A DNA stretch of 64,000 nt from Posidonia oceanica (Eukaryota > Streptophyta > Magnoliopsida > Alismatales > Posidoniaceae): positions 83,832,001-83,896,000 of the forward strand of contig JAZBRS010000020.1 in assembly GCA_037176725.1 (NCBI GenBank), given 5' to 3'. The notes under the pieces were generated by a model. It did not search any database, was not told the DNA's origin, and saw only the letters and a list, made by a program, of their open reading frames with translations. This document shows positions 8,531 to 18,273 of this stretch, one piece after another; the first letter of the stretch is position 1; each line of letters starts with the position of its first letter. Both the position numbers and the translations under genes were made by a program.

Positions 8531-9411
8531 TGTTTCTTTTTCACCATCATATTCACAAACACTCGCACATGCCATGAACATGCCTTTTGTTGTGTTGTAT
8601 GATGGTTGCTTGCCATTTTGATTGATTTTCTTCCCTTTCGCACTTGCCATGCTTAGGATAGTAGAGACTTGTCTGCTTCCCCCATTGTTAACTAAAAAAT
8701 GCAAGTAAAAAGAACTTCTAGGGGCAACTAGAGACTACAAACAATCCTTCACTCCCTTTGGTTAATAAAATGCGCATGATAAAAAACTCTAATCATTTGC
8801 ATAAGCATCATATAGGGCATGCATTCTTCTCCTCTGAGTCCACCTACTAGTCTGCGAAGGATGGTTCCGGCCTCTTGTTCCACTGCTTTGGGCGTGGCAT
8901 AAGTTGGTCGGTCCGTCCCCTCCTTGTCCGGGGGTCGTGTCGGTGTTAGTAGAGGGTACCACCCACGCTTTGGCGGGGTAGAGGCCACCAACGCACCACC
9001 CTGTCATTACCTGAGCTTTGGGCCAGGAGTTAGGCAGGGGACCTACTTTTTCTGACCTGAGTCGGTGACCCGTACATCCAGGGATACCCGGAGTAGACAA
9101 CCTTACTAGGACACACTAGTTAGGTGAGGGGGGCATACTAGAAAGCATGCATATCATTCATGCCATTTAACTAACTCATTTGCATTCATCTTCTTAGTCT
9201 CTAACCCTAATTTCTTTCTGTTGTGTCAGCGTGATCGGTAAGCGAGTTCCCTTTGCCAGAGCTTGAGTACCGACCCTCGTTGACGCCCCTGTTGCGACCT
9301 ATTCGCGACCATTCCCTTTCCGAGCTATCCGCACTTGCGACGATAGCTCCTCTTAGGAAGCACCGCTTAAACACCCGTCGCAGCCCAGTTCTCACGCGCT
9401 CTAGGTCAGCA
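8530..9411 (+). promoter_or_regulatory. Gag leader of E1
   Basis: No gene is visible in these 880 bases. They match the reverse complement of the E3 leader (about 54305-55190) over nearly their whole length. Close to gag, a pyrimidine-rich acceptor-like stretch ending GTGTCAG is followed after 8 nt by a donor-like GGTAAGC (about 9237); both are kept in E3. The frame is open from 9253 through a TTG, but the first ATG, conserved in E3, is at 9412. Confidence 0.6.
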
Positions 9412-12400
9412 ATGGCCCAGTACGTTAGTGAGCCTTCTTTTACTCCCGTCACGGAGGGTGTTTCCGTTCCGGCCCCTCTGGTTGCTCCCTCTGTCCCTCT
9501 TGTTCCCCCTCCGACGCCAGGGTTTCCTCCTCTGACGTCTCTAGGTTCTCAGTACACCCCGGGACAGTGGCAAGCCTCCCTTCCTCCGGATCCGGTCACC
9601 GAATCTATCTTGACGGCCGTTACCCGCGCTCCGGAGACGCCACTGCCCCCTCCGTCCCAGGGATACGTCGCTTTCGACATCCCTTCCACCGCTGCTGCAA
9701 CCTTCTCTGTAGAATCCTTCCCTCCCGGACAGTCTGTGTCCGTGCCACTTGTTTCTCAGCCTCCGCCGGCACTGCACTTCAGCGTCCCCACTGGCGAGAC
9801 GCCCGAGGCGCAGTACCAGCATCTGATGGAGCTCGCCCAGAGACTGCAGGGCATGGCTCTATCAGTTCGTCCTCCTTCTGTCCCTGTCGTTCCTGAGGTT
9901 CCTCCGAGGCCAGTTCCTGCATTCCTTGCATCGACCTCTACACCTCCGCCTCGACCATCGTCGCAACTGCTCACGGTTCCGACGATGGGGGCTCGTTTAC
10001 CGCCTCCTCCTGCACAACACTTGGCACAGCATGCTCCACTTCCTCCTGGTGGTCAACCCTTCGGATCGGCTGGAGCCCAGTACCTCACTGGCTCGCTGTC
10101 TGGCACCCCGCCTGTACAGCAATTGGCGCTCCGTCATCCACCCCCTATCCCAGCACAGCATGGCATTTATTCTTCTCCTCTCCCTCAAGTCCAGCATCCT
10201 GCATACACTCCTGCATACACTATCCCCCAGCACGGATACGTCGGCCATCCCGTTGCTCCACCAGGCGACGCTATGGTAGATCCGGAGGAGCACTTAGGTG
10301 CGACCCATTCGGCGTATGTGCTCGCTACCCCTGCTGATCCCTCTCCTCCAGCAGCAATCCAAGACCCCATCAATAACCGGATGGACGTCTTGGAGAAAGC
10401 ACTACGACTAGTGCAGGGTACTGAGCACCAGACCTACCAATTCCGAGACCTCTGCTGCTTTCCAGAGGCGATACTCCCTCCGAAGTTCAAAATCCCGGAC
10501 TTCGAGAAATATAATGGTAGGGGCTGCCCCGTAGCACACTTGAAGGCGTATTGCGGTGATCTCGCTCAGCTTCAGGCTGACGAGAGGTTGCTGATCCGCT
10601 TGTTCCAGAAGAGCTTGACCGGGCCGGCACTCAAGTGGTTCACATCACTCGATATGTCAGCCATCAAGACTTGGAACGACCTCAGTCAGGCGTTCCTGGA
10701 GCAATACTCCTTCAACCTCGATCTTGTCCCAAAGAGGGCGGACTTGATCGCCATCAAGCAGAACTCTGGCGAGCCGTTCGGGGAGTACGTCGGCCGCTGG
10801 CGTGCCCTTGCCTCTCAGGTTCGAGATAGACCCTCTGACGAGGAGTCTATCGAGATCGTTATCAAAGGGGCGCAGCCGTCTCTCGGAGCTTTGCTTAGCA
10901 TTCAGCCTGTCACTACTTTCGCGGCACTCATCAGAGCTGGAGCGCGCGTAGAGAGTTCTTTGCGGAGTGGCAACTTCCCGGCTCTCTCTGCGTTCGCTAA
11001 GCAGGCGGCGATCAGCAGCAGCAGTGCCAACAGCAGCATCTCCAACAACAACAACAGCGGCAGCAACAGCAACCGCCCGAAGAGGAAGGATTCGCCGAAG
11101 CCCGCTGTTGCATTCGTCGATTCTCCTGCTGTGCCTGTTAACTTGCCGTCTCGGCCTGCCCCAGCTCAGATGGTGTACGCTCCTGCACCTAGGAATCCAC
11201 ACACACCGCACATCACAACCACCGCTAGACCGGTCTATCCTGCCGCACCGGTTCAGCAAGGCCCGTACCCGAGGCAAAGAAGACCACCCACTGAGAGGCG
11301 GAATTTCACCCCACTGGTGGAACCACTCACGGTCATCTTGCCAAAGGTGGCATCGCTCCTGAAGTTCCCAGAGGTTCGTCCGCCGCCAAGCCCCCTGCCG
11401 CATTGGTTTAGGTCGGACCTCTTCTGCAATTTCCATCGAAGCGTCGGGCATTCGACGGACAATTGCTTCTCCCTGCGGAACGCAATTCAGGACCTGATCG
11501 AATCGGGAACGATTGTGATCGACACGCACGAGGCATCCACCCAAGCACGCACTCATGCATCTGCATCTCCAGCTGTTCCCCCGCATTCTGGCATCGTCCG
11601 CCAACCTTTACCGGAGCACTCTTATCCGGGAGGGGCGGGAACCTCAGGCGTCCACTCTATCTTTCCTTCTGGGCCTGCTACCTCTGAAGTAGACCCTTCC
11701 GATCTTATCTCTGGCATCTCTGAGCCTTTCCCGGTCAGTCTCTATCTCGCGGCAGTTGCCGGCTCTGAGTCGGGAATCCATTTGATCCGACCGCGTGCCA
11801 GGCCGGAGCACCCTCTCGCGCCTCCCACCGTGCTTCCTCAGGCTCAATCCCCTGTGCACCTTCTAGCTAGGGCCCAGCCTAGTTCCCCTATCCACCTTTT
11901 AGGGCGACCTCAACCACACCTTCTAGGCAGACCTCAACCTGCCCCAGCCTTCCCACCCCGACAACCATACCCCTTAGATAGACCTCGGCTACACCTCCTA
12001 GGCAGACCTCAACCTGCCCCAGCCTTCCCACCACAACAACCATATCCCTTAGACAGACCCCAGTATCCTGTAGGTCCCCCTGTAACCCCTCCTGTGCTCG
12101 CAGCACGTGCTCCAGTCGTCATCGATTTGACCCTGGACACCCATCGCGTCCCTTACAGCTACGCCACGGAAATGTGTGCGGAAGTAACGCGATCGGGGAG
12201 GGTTTACAGGCCCCCAGTGCCGGCAACTAGGCCAACTCACCCTAGACCTGTTATGCCCCCACCCTCAAGCCAACCCATAGCAGATCCAACCCCGGACCAG
12301 CCCGTAGTTAGCCAAATCCCTACCCAGCCTGTAGTAACCCAACTCCCTTCCACTGTCCCCTTAGAACCTGCTAGAACCACTCCTCCAGCTGCTAGGAGAA

Positions 12401-15400
12401 GCCAACCTAAGGCAGACTTAACCTCTCAGCTTAAGAAGGTCAAAGCCGACATCTCCATCTGGGATTTGATCCACACTTCTGCCGAGCACCGCGAGGCTTT
12501 TCTTCGCGTGTTCCAGGCTGCTCGTGTGTCCCAGTCCATTGAGCCTTCTGCCTTGGAGAGCATGGTTGGGTTAATCGCGGAGCCCCAGGTCATCTCTTTC
12601 ACGAGTGATGAACTGCCTCCGGCGGGGATTAATCACAACCAGCCCCTATTCGTCACGGTGCAGTTCAAAAACTTCCGCATTCCCCTAACACTGGTTGATA
12701 ACGGGTCAGGCCTTAACGTCTGCCCCTTGCGTACAGCAACCAAGCTCGGATTCAAAGCCGAGGATATCACGCCAGCCGTGAAGGGAATGACTGCTTTTGA
12801 CAACACTCACCATGACGCTCTAGGGATTCTGATTATCCCTCTGGCTATCGGTCCGGTCGTCTTCGACGTAGAATTCTATGTCGTCGACTTGAAGCCTAAC
12901 TTCAATCTTCTGCTTGGGCGCCCTTGGCTTCACAAGCATCAAGTCCTTCCTTCGACCCTCCATCGAATGATAAAGTACCGTCATGGCGATGATGTCATTG
13001 TCGTCATGGCGGAGAACTTTGAGAAGGAGCGGATCGAAGCAGTCTCTCCCGTGTCTTCGCAATCCATCCCGTTTGACCCCGAGACTTCTGAAGCCCTCTA
13101 TCGCGTTAACCGGTGCGAGCCAGTTAACTTCGTTCCTGATCTCGAACGTGTCAACTCTTTGGCCGTTCACAGTAACCCCTTTCGAATGGTCGAGAATGTA
13201 TGTCACAGGTGGGGTTACACAAAGGGTACGCCGCTCGGGCGTCATGGCCAAGGGATCGCGGAGCCGATCGTAGCAGTGGAGCGAAGGAAATCGGAAGGCC
13301 TCGGCTACGAACCAAAGCTCAACGAAGATCACTGCTTCCAGCTCAAAGACCATGCACCAGCCATTCCCAGAGACCTCACTAACTTTACCAGTGCAGGAAT
13401 TCTGGGATCCACCAACGATCAAGCCACGACGCCGACAGAGGATTGGGTGTGTGTTGAGGACTACTACTCGGATGAGGAGCAGTCTGGCACAACAGAGGCA
13501 GTCCCAATCAGCTCAGCAGAAACAGTGGTCAGAGCAGAGGCCCCACAGTCAGTCTTTTCAGCTCTCCCTCTGGCAGATATAGCAGGCAGCTTAGCAAGCC
13601 CTGTGGCAGAACAAGCAAGTTCCCACTCTTTTGCAGCCACATCTGCATTACAAGTTCAGGCAGCGGTGCAGGAGTTAGAGACACTCCTTCTGACAGAACC
13701 AAACATGCTACCGACGGTCACAACCACATCAGTGCCACTGTCCCCATCTCTGGAGGGACCATCTATCAGCTCAGTCAGCAACGCGGCTCAGCCCGCTCCG
13801 GCATCATCTTCAGGAATGCAGCTGGCGCAGTCCGCTTCGCATTCTCCTGACAACCAGCAGCAGCTCTCATGGCAAGACCCCATGGCGTCAGAGGCTGCAC
13901 TCTCTCAGTTACGGCCTGATACAAAAGGCCAACTGAGCACTACACTCTCCGGGCCCTTGAGCCCTCTGAAGAACACCCCCGCTTATTCTCCAACTGTGAC
14001 CCTGGCAGCTTATTCATCCTTAGCACCGCTAGCCTGTCTATTTGGGCCATCTACTTCAGAGTTGCCACCATCGGACGCGCCCGTGAACCAGATCATGCAG
14101 ACCCCAAAGGCGGCGATCTGTCTTGCAGCCGGGCCAGTGCCGCAGGCCCCCGGCGCCTACTACGTCGACTCCCCCTTGGACGAAGAAGAAGGAGTGGCGA
14201 TAGAAGCCCAGGTCGATTCCTGGATGTCCGACTTAGAGTTGCTTTATCAAGAACAACTCAAGTCGATAGCAGATGACCTGGCAGATCACCAAGCTGCAGA
14301 AAGGAAAGGGAAAGCCGTAGTCACGGATCCTCCTCTGCAAGAGGACCATGCCTCTATCATGGTCCTAGAAGACTCAGCAGCGCCGGACTCCCCTAGACCA
14401 GATGAGCTCATCACTCTTCAACCAGAAGGCGGGTCTAGGTGGTTTGTGCAGCCCATGCCTCACCTGAACAGTATACTGAGCGGCAGTAACCAGATCAGCC
14501 GCCAGTCTGGCGTATCCCCCACAAGCACACTAGAAGACCCAGAGGGAGGAACATCAGCAGTACATGCAGCAGCAGTAACAGAGCAGAATGCCTCAGCAGC
14601 AGAGCAGTCAGCAGCCTCAGCAGCAGAACAGTCAGCAGTATCAGCAGTAGAGTCAGCTAAGCCCTCAGCAGTATCAACAGAGCACTCAGCAGAGCCAGTC
14701 AGGCCAGAGCAAACGGTAGAAGGAGTTGCTGGGATGGAGGTCGCGCACCGAGGCTACAAGAATACCCGAGTGAGCGTGACCATCCTGGAGCGTCACCAGG
14801 GCCAAGCAGCGGAACACATGCACTCTTTCAACATCACAAGCCCTTCCTTTGAGAAAGAGATCCTCTCAGAACTTATTGCCTATGGAGAGGAGGATGATAC
14901 GGGCATGGATGAGACTGACGAACCTTTGCCTGAGTTCCGGCCCTATGACGACGACCCAGAAGGCCCCAACCTCCATGTCGAAGAAGAAACGGAGGTTGTC
15001 AACATCGGCACAGCTGAGGAAGTCAGAGAAGTTTGCATCAGTGCCCAGCTGTCCTCCCAGGTTCGAGCAGAATTCATCGCATTCCTGAAAGAATATGCGG
15101 ATGTCTTCGCCTGGAGTTATGAAGATATGGTCGGCCTTGACATAGAAATAGTGGTGCACAATCTGCCCTTAAATCCGGATGCCAAGCCAGTAAAGCAGAA
15201 ACTAAGAAGATGGCGACCGCAGTGGCTGCTCATGATCAAAGAAGAGATAATGAAGCAGCTGGGAGTCAACTTTCTGAAGGTCGTTCTTTATCCTGAATGG
15301 CTGGCAAACATTGTACCTGTGCCCAAGAAAGATGGCCGAATCCGGATCTGTATCGACTACAGGGACCTGAACAAGGCGAGTCCCAAGGACGACTTTCCAT

Positions 15401-18273
15401 TGCCTCACATTGACGTCCTAGTCGACAATACAGCGGGCCACAAAATGCTCTCCTTCATGGACGGCTTTTCTGGATACAATCAGATCAAAATGGCAGAAGA
15501 GGACATGGAAAAGACTTCATTCATCACCCCTTGGGGAGTCTTCTGCTACCAAGTCATGCCGTTCGGCCTGAAGAATGCTGGTGCAACCTATCAAAGGGCC
15601 ATGACAGCGCTATTCCACGACCTCATGCACCAAGAAGTGGAGGTCTATGTAGACGATATGATTGCCAAAACCAAAGAGCCCGAGAATCATCTTGCCTGTC
15701 TCAGAAAGCTCTTTAACCGTCTACGGAAGTACAAGCTGCGCCTGAATCCCAAGAAGTGCGTATTCGGGGTATCTTTTGGCAAATTGCTCGGCTACATTGT
15801 TAGCCAAAGGGGGATTGAGGTGGACCCGTTGAAAGCACAAGCCATCGTGGACATGCCGCCCCCCAGAACTGAAAGAGAAGTCAGAAGTCTGCTTGGGCGT
15901 TTACAATATATCAGTCGCTTCATTGCACAGCTTACGCCCATCTGCGAACCCATATTCAAGCTCTTGAGGAAGAATGCGCAGATTCACTGGAACGAGGAGT
16001 GTCAGGCTGCATTTGCCAAGATCAAGCAGCTGTTGATTAAGCCTCCTGTCTTGGTCCCGCCTACGCCAGGGAGACCTTTGCTTCTCTACCTTTCTACCAC
16101 GCAGCATTCCATGGGCGCCGTCTTGGGCCAACATGACGAATCTGGTAGGAAGGAGCGCGCCATCTACTACCTGAGCAAGAAATTTAATGAATGCGAAGCC
16201 AGGTACACAACACTAGAGAAGACTTGCTTGTCCCTTGTCTGGGCCGCACAGAAGCTGAGGCACTACATGATGGCATACCCAGTACAGCTCTTATGCCGGC
16301 ACGATCCCATCAAATTCCTCTTCCAGAAGCCGGCCATGGTGGGCAGATGTGCTAAGTGGCAGGTGTTATTGTCTCAGTACGACATCACCTTCGTCACACA
16401 GAAATCCATGAAGGGTCAAGCAATGGCAGACCATCTTGCTGACCTCCCTCTGCCTGAATACCAACCCCTCCAGACGCAGTTCCCTGATGAAGACATTCTC
16501 TTTGCAATGGAGGACTCTGGGCAGAAAGATCCTGAAGAAGCAGAGGAATGGCAGCTCTACTTTGATGGTGCAGTCAACAAGAAAGGCCGAGGCGTAGGCG
16601 CAGTGCTGACCACGCCCCAAGGACAGATGACTCCTCTCGCGAGGAAGCTGACTTTCACCTGCACAAACAACGAAGCAGAATACGAAGCATGCATCCTGGG
16701 GTTGAAAGTCGCCCTCGAGCATGAGGCGCAGAAGCTGCATGTGCACGGCGATGCCATGCTGGTAATTTCTCAAGTGAACGGCGAATGGAAGACAAAAGAT
16801 CCCAAGCTTGTGCCGTATCACGAACACCTGCTGAGGCTGATGAAAGAATTCAAGAGCGTCCGCTTCACATACCTGAACAGAGCGAAGAACGCGTATGCAG
16901 ACGCACTAGCAACTCTGGCATCCTGGCTCACTATATCAGAAGACAGCACTGTGGATGTATCAGTCACTCGCATTGAGCAGCCTGCATACTGCATGAGCAT
17001 AGAAGAAGCGGATCCCGCAGAGGGGCAGCCCTGGTATCAAGACATAAAGTCTTTCTTGGAGTCTGGTAACTTTCCTCCTGATACCACTGCGGCAGACAAG
17101 AGAACTTTGGCGCGTCTGGCGTCAAAGTATGTGTTAGGGGCCGGGCAGCTATACAGAAGGTCATACAATCAGATGCTACTGCGCTGCCTGAACAAGTCGG
17201 AGGCTGACACGCTAATGCTCCAAGTGCATGCGGGAACCTGTGGCCCGCACATGAACGGCGTCCTCCTGGCCAAGAAGATCATGCTTCAAGGATATTTCTG
17301 GCAGACCATGGAAGCCGACTGCTGCCGGTTCGTGCGTAGATGCCACAACTGTCAGATCCATGGTAACTTCATCAAGGCCCCTCCACATCAGCTGCACAAT
17401 ATGTCTTCGCCATGGCCCTTCTCCACCTGGGGGATCGATGTCATCGGCGCCATCCACCCCGCTGCTTCAAATGGTCATCGTTACATTCTTGTAGCGATCG
17501 ATTACTTCACCAAGTGGGTGGAAGCGGCCTCTTACAGGACAGTCACCGCTGCGGCAACAGAAAAATTTATCAGAAACAATATTGTTGCCCGGTATGGGGT
17601 CCCGCACTCTGTCATCTCTGATAACGGCTCAAACTTTATTGCCAAAAGGATCGAAGAATACCTGCAAAGTCTCAAGATCAAGCACCATCGATCCTCGCCT
17701 TATCGGCCTCAGATGAACGGAGCAGTGGAATCTGCAAACAAGAACATTGTCAAGATCCTGAAGAAAATGGCAGAAATCCACAAGGATTGGCATGACAAGC
17801 TCCCGTACGCACTCTGGGCGTACAGGACATCAATACGGACCTCTACAGGAGCCACCCCGTACTCTCTGGTGTACGGCATGGAAGTAGTGTTACCTGTTGA
17901 AGTGGAGATCCCATCTCTGCGGATCCTGCGGGAAGCTGAGTTGGAAGAAGCAGAATGGGTCGAAGACCGCTGCGTCCAACTGAACTTGATTGATGAGCAC
18001 AGATTGCAAGCCATGCATAACGCTCACTGCTATCAAAAGCGGATGGCCAAAGCATTCTTGAAGAAGGTCCAGCCCAGAAGCTTTCAGCCAGGGGACCTTG
18101 TCTTGCGCGCCATTCATTTGCCTGACGGTCGAGGGAAATTCCGACCCAATTGGTGCGGCTCCTTTGTGGTCAAACAGATCTTCTCGGGAGGCGCAGTAAC
18201 TCTTGAAGATATGGACCAGATTGAGCAATCTGAGCCCGTCAACCTCTGCTATCTCAAGAAGTACTATCAGTAG
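9412..18273 (+). CDS. gag-pol: Gag-Pol polyprotein of E1 (intact, 2,953 aa)
   Basis: A single open frame encodes the retrotransposon structural and enzymatic proteins. In order: a proline-rich N terminus (1-345); Retrotrans_gag core (about 350-490, with ALKWFTSLDMSAIKTWNDL); a zinc-knuckle-like C672-x2-H-x4-H-x4-C685; 25-aa tandem repeats (about 834-884); aspartic protease with LVDNGSG (D1096) and LGRPWLH; a G-patch-like segment (about 1259-1300); a long Ser/Ala-rich spacer; reverse transcriptase (about 1927-2147, Y-V-D-D at 2079-2082); a degenerate RNase H whose first Asp is missing (LYLSTTQHS); a second, archaeal-type RNase H with D2385, E2421, D2447 and D2497; and integrase with H2606, H2613, C2644, C2647 and D2676-x60-D2737-x35-E2773. 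No chromodomain is seen. ATG at 9412 is chosen because MAQY(V/I)SEP is conserved in E3. The gene reads against its own LTRs. Confidence 0.93.
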   Translation: MAQYVSEPSFTPVTEGVSVPAPLVAPSVPLVPPPTPGFPPLTSLGSQYTPGQWQASLPPDPVTESILTAVTRAPETPLPPPSQGYVAFDIPSTAAATFSVESFPPGQSVSVPLVSQPPPALHFSVPTGETPEAQYQHLMELAQRLQGMALSVRPPSVPVVPEVPPRPVPAFLASTSTPPPRPSSQLLTVPTMGARLPPPPAQHLAQHAPLPPGGQPFGSAGAQYLTGSLSGTPPVQQLALRHPPPIPAQHGIYSSPLPQVQHPAYTPAYTIPQHGYVGHPVAPPGDAMVDPEEHLGATHSAYVLATPADPSPPAAIQDPINNRMDVLEKALRLVQGTEHQTYQFRDLCCFPEAILPPKFKIPDFEKYNGRGCPVAHLKAYCGDLAQLQADERLLIRLFQKSLTGPALKWFTSLDMSAIKTWNDLSQAFLEQYSFNLDLVPKRADLIAIKQNSGEPFGEYVGRWRALASQVRDRPSDEESIEIVIKGAQPSLGALLSIQPVTTFAALIRAGARVESSLRSGNFPALSAFAKQAAISSSSANSSISNNNNSGSNSNRPKRKDSPKPAVAFVDSPAVPVNLPSRPAPAQMVYAPAPRNPHTPHITTTARPVYPAAPVQQGPYPRQRRPPTERRNFTPLVEPLTVILPKVASLLKFPEVRPPPSPLPHWFRSDLFCNFHRSVGHSTDNCFSLRNAIQDLIESGTIVIDTHEASTQARTHASASPAVPPHSGIVRQPLPEHSYPGGAGTSGVHSIFPSGPATSEVDPSDLISGISEPFPVSLYLAAVAGSESGIHLIRPRARPEHPLAPPTVLPQAQSPVHLLARAQPSSPIHLLGRPQPHLLGRPQPAPAFPPRQPYPLDRPRLHLLGRPQPAPAFPPQQPYPLDRPQYPVGPPVTPPVLAARAPVVIDLTLDTHRVPYSYATEMCAEVTRSGRVYRPPVPATRPTHPRPVMPPPSSQPIADPTPDQPVVSQIPTQPVVTQLPSTVPLEPARTTPPAARRSQPKADLTSQLKKVKADISIWDLIHTSAEHREAFLRVFQAARVSQSIEPSALESMVGLIAEPQVISFTSDELPPAGINHNQPLFVTVQFKNFRIPLTLVDNGSGLNVCPLRTATKLGFKAEDITPAVKGMTAFDNTHHDALGILIIPLAIGPVVFDVEFYVVDLKPNFNLLLGRPWLHKHQVLPSTLHRMIKYRHGDDVIVVMAENFEKERIEAVSPVSSQSIPFDPETSEALYRVNRCEPVNFVPDLERVNSLAVHSNPFRMVENVCHRWGYTKGTPLGRHGQGIAEPIVAVERRKSEGLGYEPKLNEDHCFQLKDHAPAIPRDLTNFTSAGILGSTNDQATTPTEDWVCVEDYYSDEEQSGTTEAVPISSAETVVRAEAPQSVFSALPLADIAGSLASPVAEQASSHSFAATSALQVQAAVQELETLLLTEPNMLPTVTTTSVPLSPSLEGPSISSVSNAAQPAPASSSGMQLAQSASHSPDNQQQLSWQDPMASEAALSQLRPDTKGQLSTTLSGPLSPLKNTPAYSPTVTLAAYSSLAPLACLFGPSTSELPPSDAPVNQIMQTPKAAICLAAGPVPQAPGAYYVDSPLDEEEGVAIEAQVDSWMSDLELLYQEQLKSIADDLADHQAAERKGKAVVTDPPLQEDHASIMVLEDSAAPDSPRPDELITLQPEGGSRWFVQPMPHLNSILSGSNQISRQSGVSPTSTLEDPEGGTSAVHAAAVTEQNASAAEQSAASAAEQSAVSAVESAKPSAVSTEHSAEPVRPEQTVEGVAGMEVAHRGYKNTRVSVTILERHQGQAAEHMHSFNITSPSFEKEILSELIAYGEEDDTGMDETDEPLPEFRPYDDDPEGPNLHVEEETEVVNIGTAEEVREVCISAQLSSQVRAEFIAFLKEYADVFAWSYEDMVGLDIEIVVHNLPLNPDAKPVKQKLRRWRPQWLLMIKEEIMKQLGVNFLKVVLYPEWLANIVPVPKKDGRIRICIDYRDLNKASPKDDFPLPHIDVLVDNTAGHKMLSFMDGFSGYNQIKMAEEDMEKTSFITPWGVFCYQVMPFGLKNAGATYQRAMTALFHDLMHQEVEVYVDDMIAKTKEPENHLACLRKLFNRLRKYKLRLNPKKCVFGVSFGKLLGYIVSQRGIEVDPLKAQAIVDMPPPRTEREVRSLLGRLQYISRFIAQLTPICEPIFKLLRKNAQIHWNEECQAAFAKIKQLLIKPPVLVPPTPGRPLLLYLSTTQHSMGAVLGQHDESGRKERAIYYLSKKFNECEARYTTLEKTCLSLVWAAQKLRHYMMAYPVQLLCRHDPIKFLFQKPAMVGRCAKWQVLLSQYDITFVTQKSMKGQAMADHLADLPLPEYQPLQTQFPDEDILFAMEDSGQKDPEEAEEWQLYFDGAVNKKGRGVGAVLTTPQGQMTPLARKLTFTCTNNEAEYEACILGLKVALEHEAQKLHVHGDAMLVISQVNGEWKTKDPKLVPYHEHLLRLMKEFKSVRFTYLNRAKNAYADALATLASWLTISEDSTVDVSVTRIEQPAYCMSIEEADPAEGQPWYQDIKSFLESGNFPPDTTAADKRTLARLASKYVLGAGQLYRRSYNQMLLRCLNKSEADTLMLQVHAGTCGPHMNGVLLAKKIMLQGYFWQTMEADCCRFVRRCHNCQIHGNFIKAPPHQLHNMSSPWPFSTWGIDVIGAIHPAASNGHRYILVAIDYFTKWVEAASYRTVTAAATEKFIRNNIVARYGVPHSVISDNGSNFIAKRIEEYLQSLKIKHHRSSPYRPQMNGAVESANKNIVKILKKMAEIHKDWHDKLPYALWAYRTSIRTSTGATPYSLVYGMEVVLPVEVEIPSLRILREAELEEAEWVEDRCVQLNLIDEHRLQAMHNAHCYQKRMAKAFLKKVQPRSFQPGDLVLRAIHLPDGRGKFRPNWCGSFVVKQIFSGGAVTLEDMDQIEQSEPVNLCYLKKYYQ
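11911..12060 (+). repeat. 75-bp (25-aa) tandem repeat in gag
   Basis: HLLGRPQPAPAFPP(R/Q)QPYPLDRP occurs twice in tandem, 75 bp apart (CTAGGCAG at 11923 and 11998), preceded by partial copies. E3 has one full unit and diverged partial ones, so the copy number changes between elements in a proline-rich linker downstream of the zinc knuckle. Confidence 0.85.

Noticed and set aside
9253..9411. Gag start at TTG 9253
   Set aside because: The frame is open but non-ATG; the ATG at 9412 begins a peptide conserved in E3 and is preferred.
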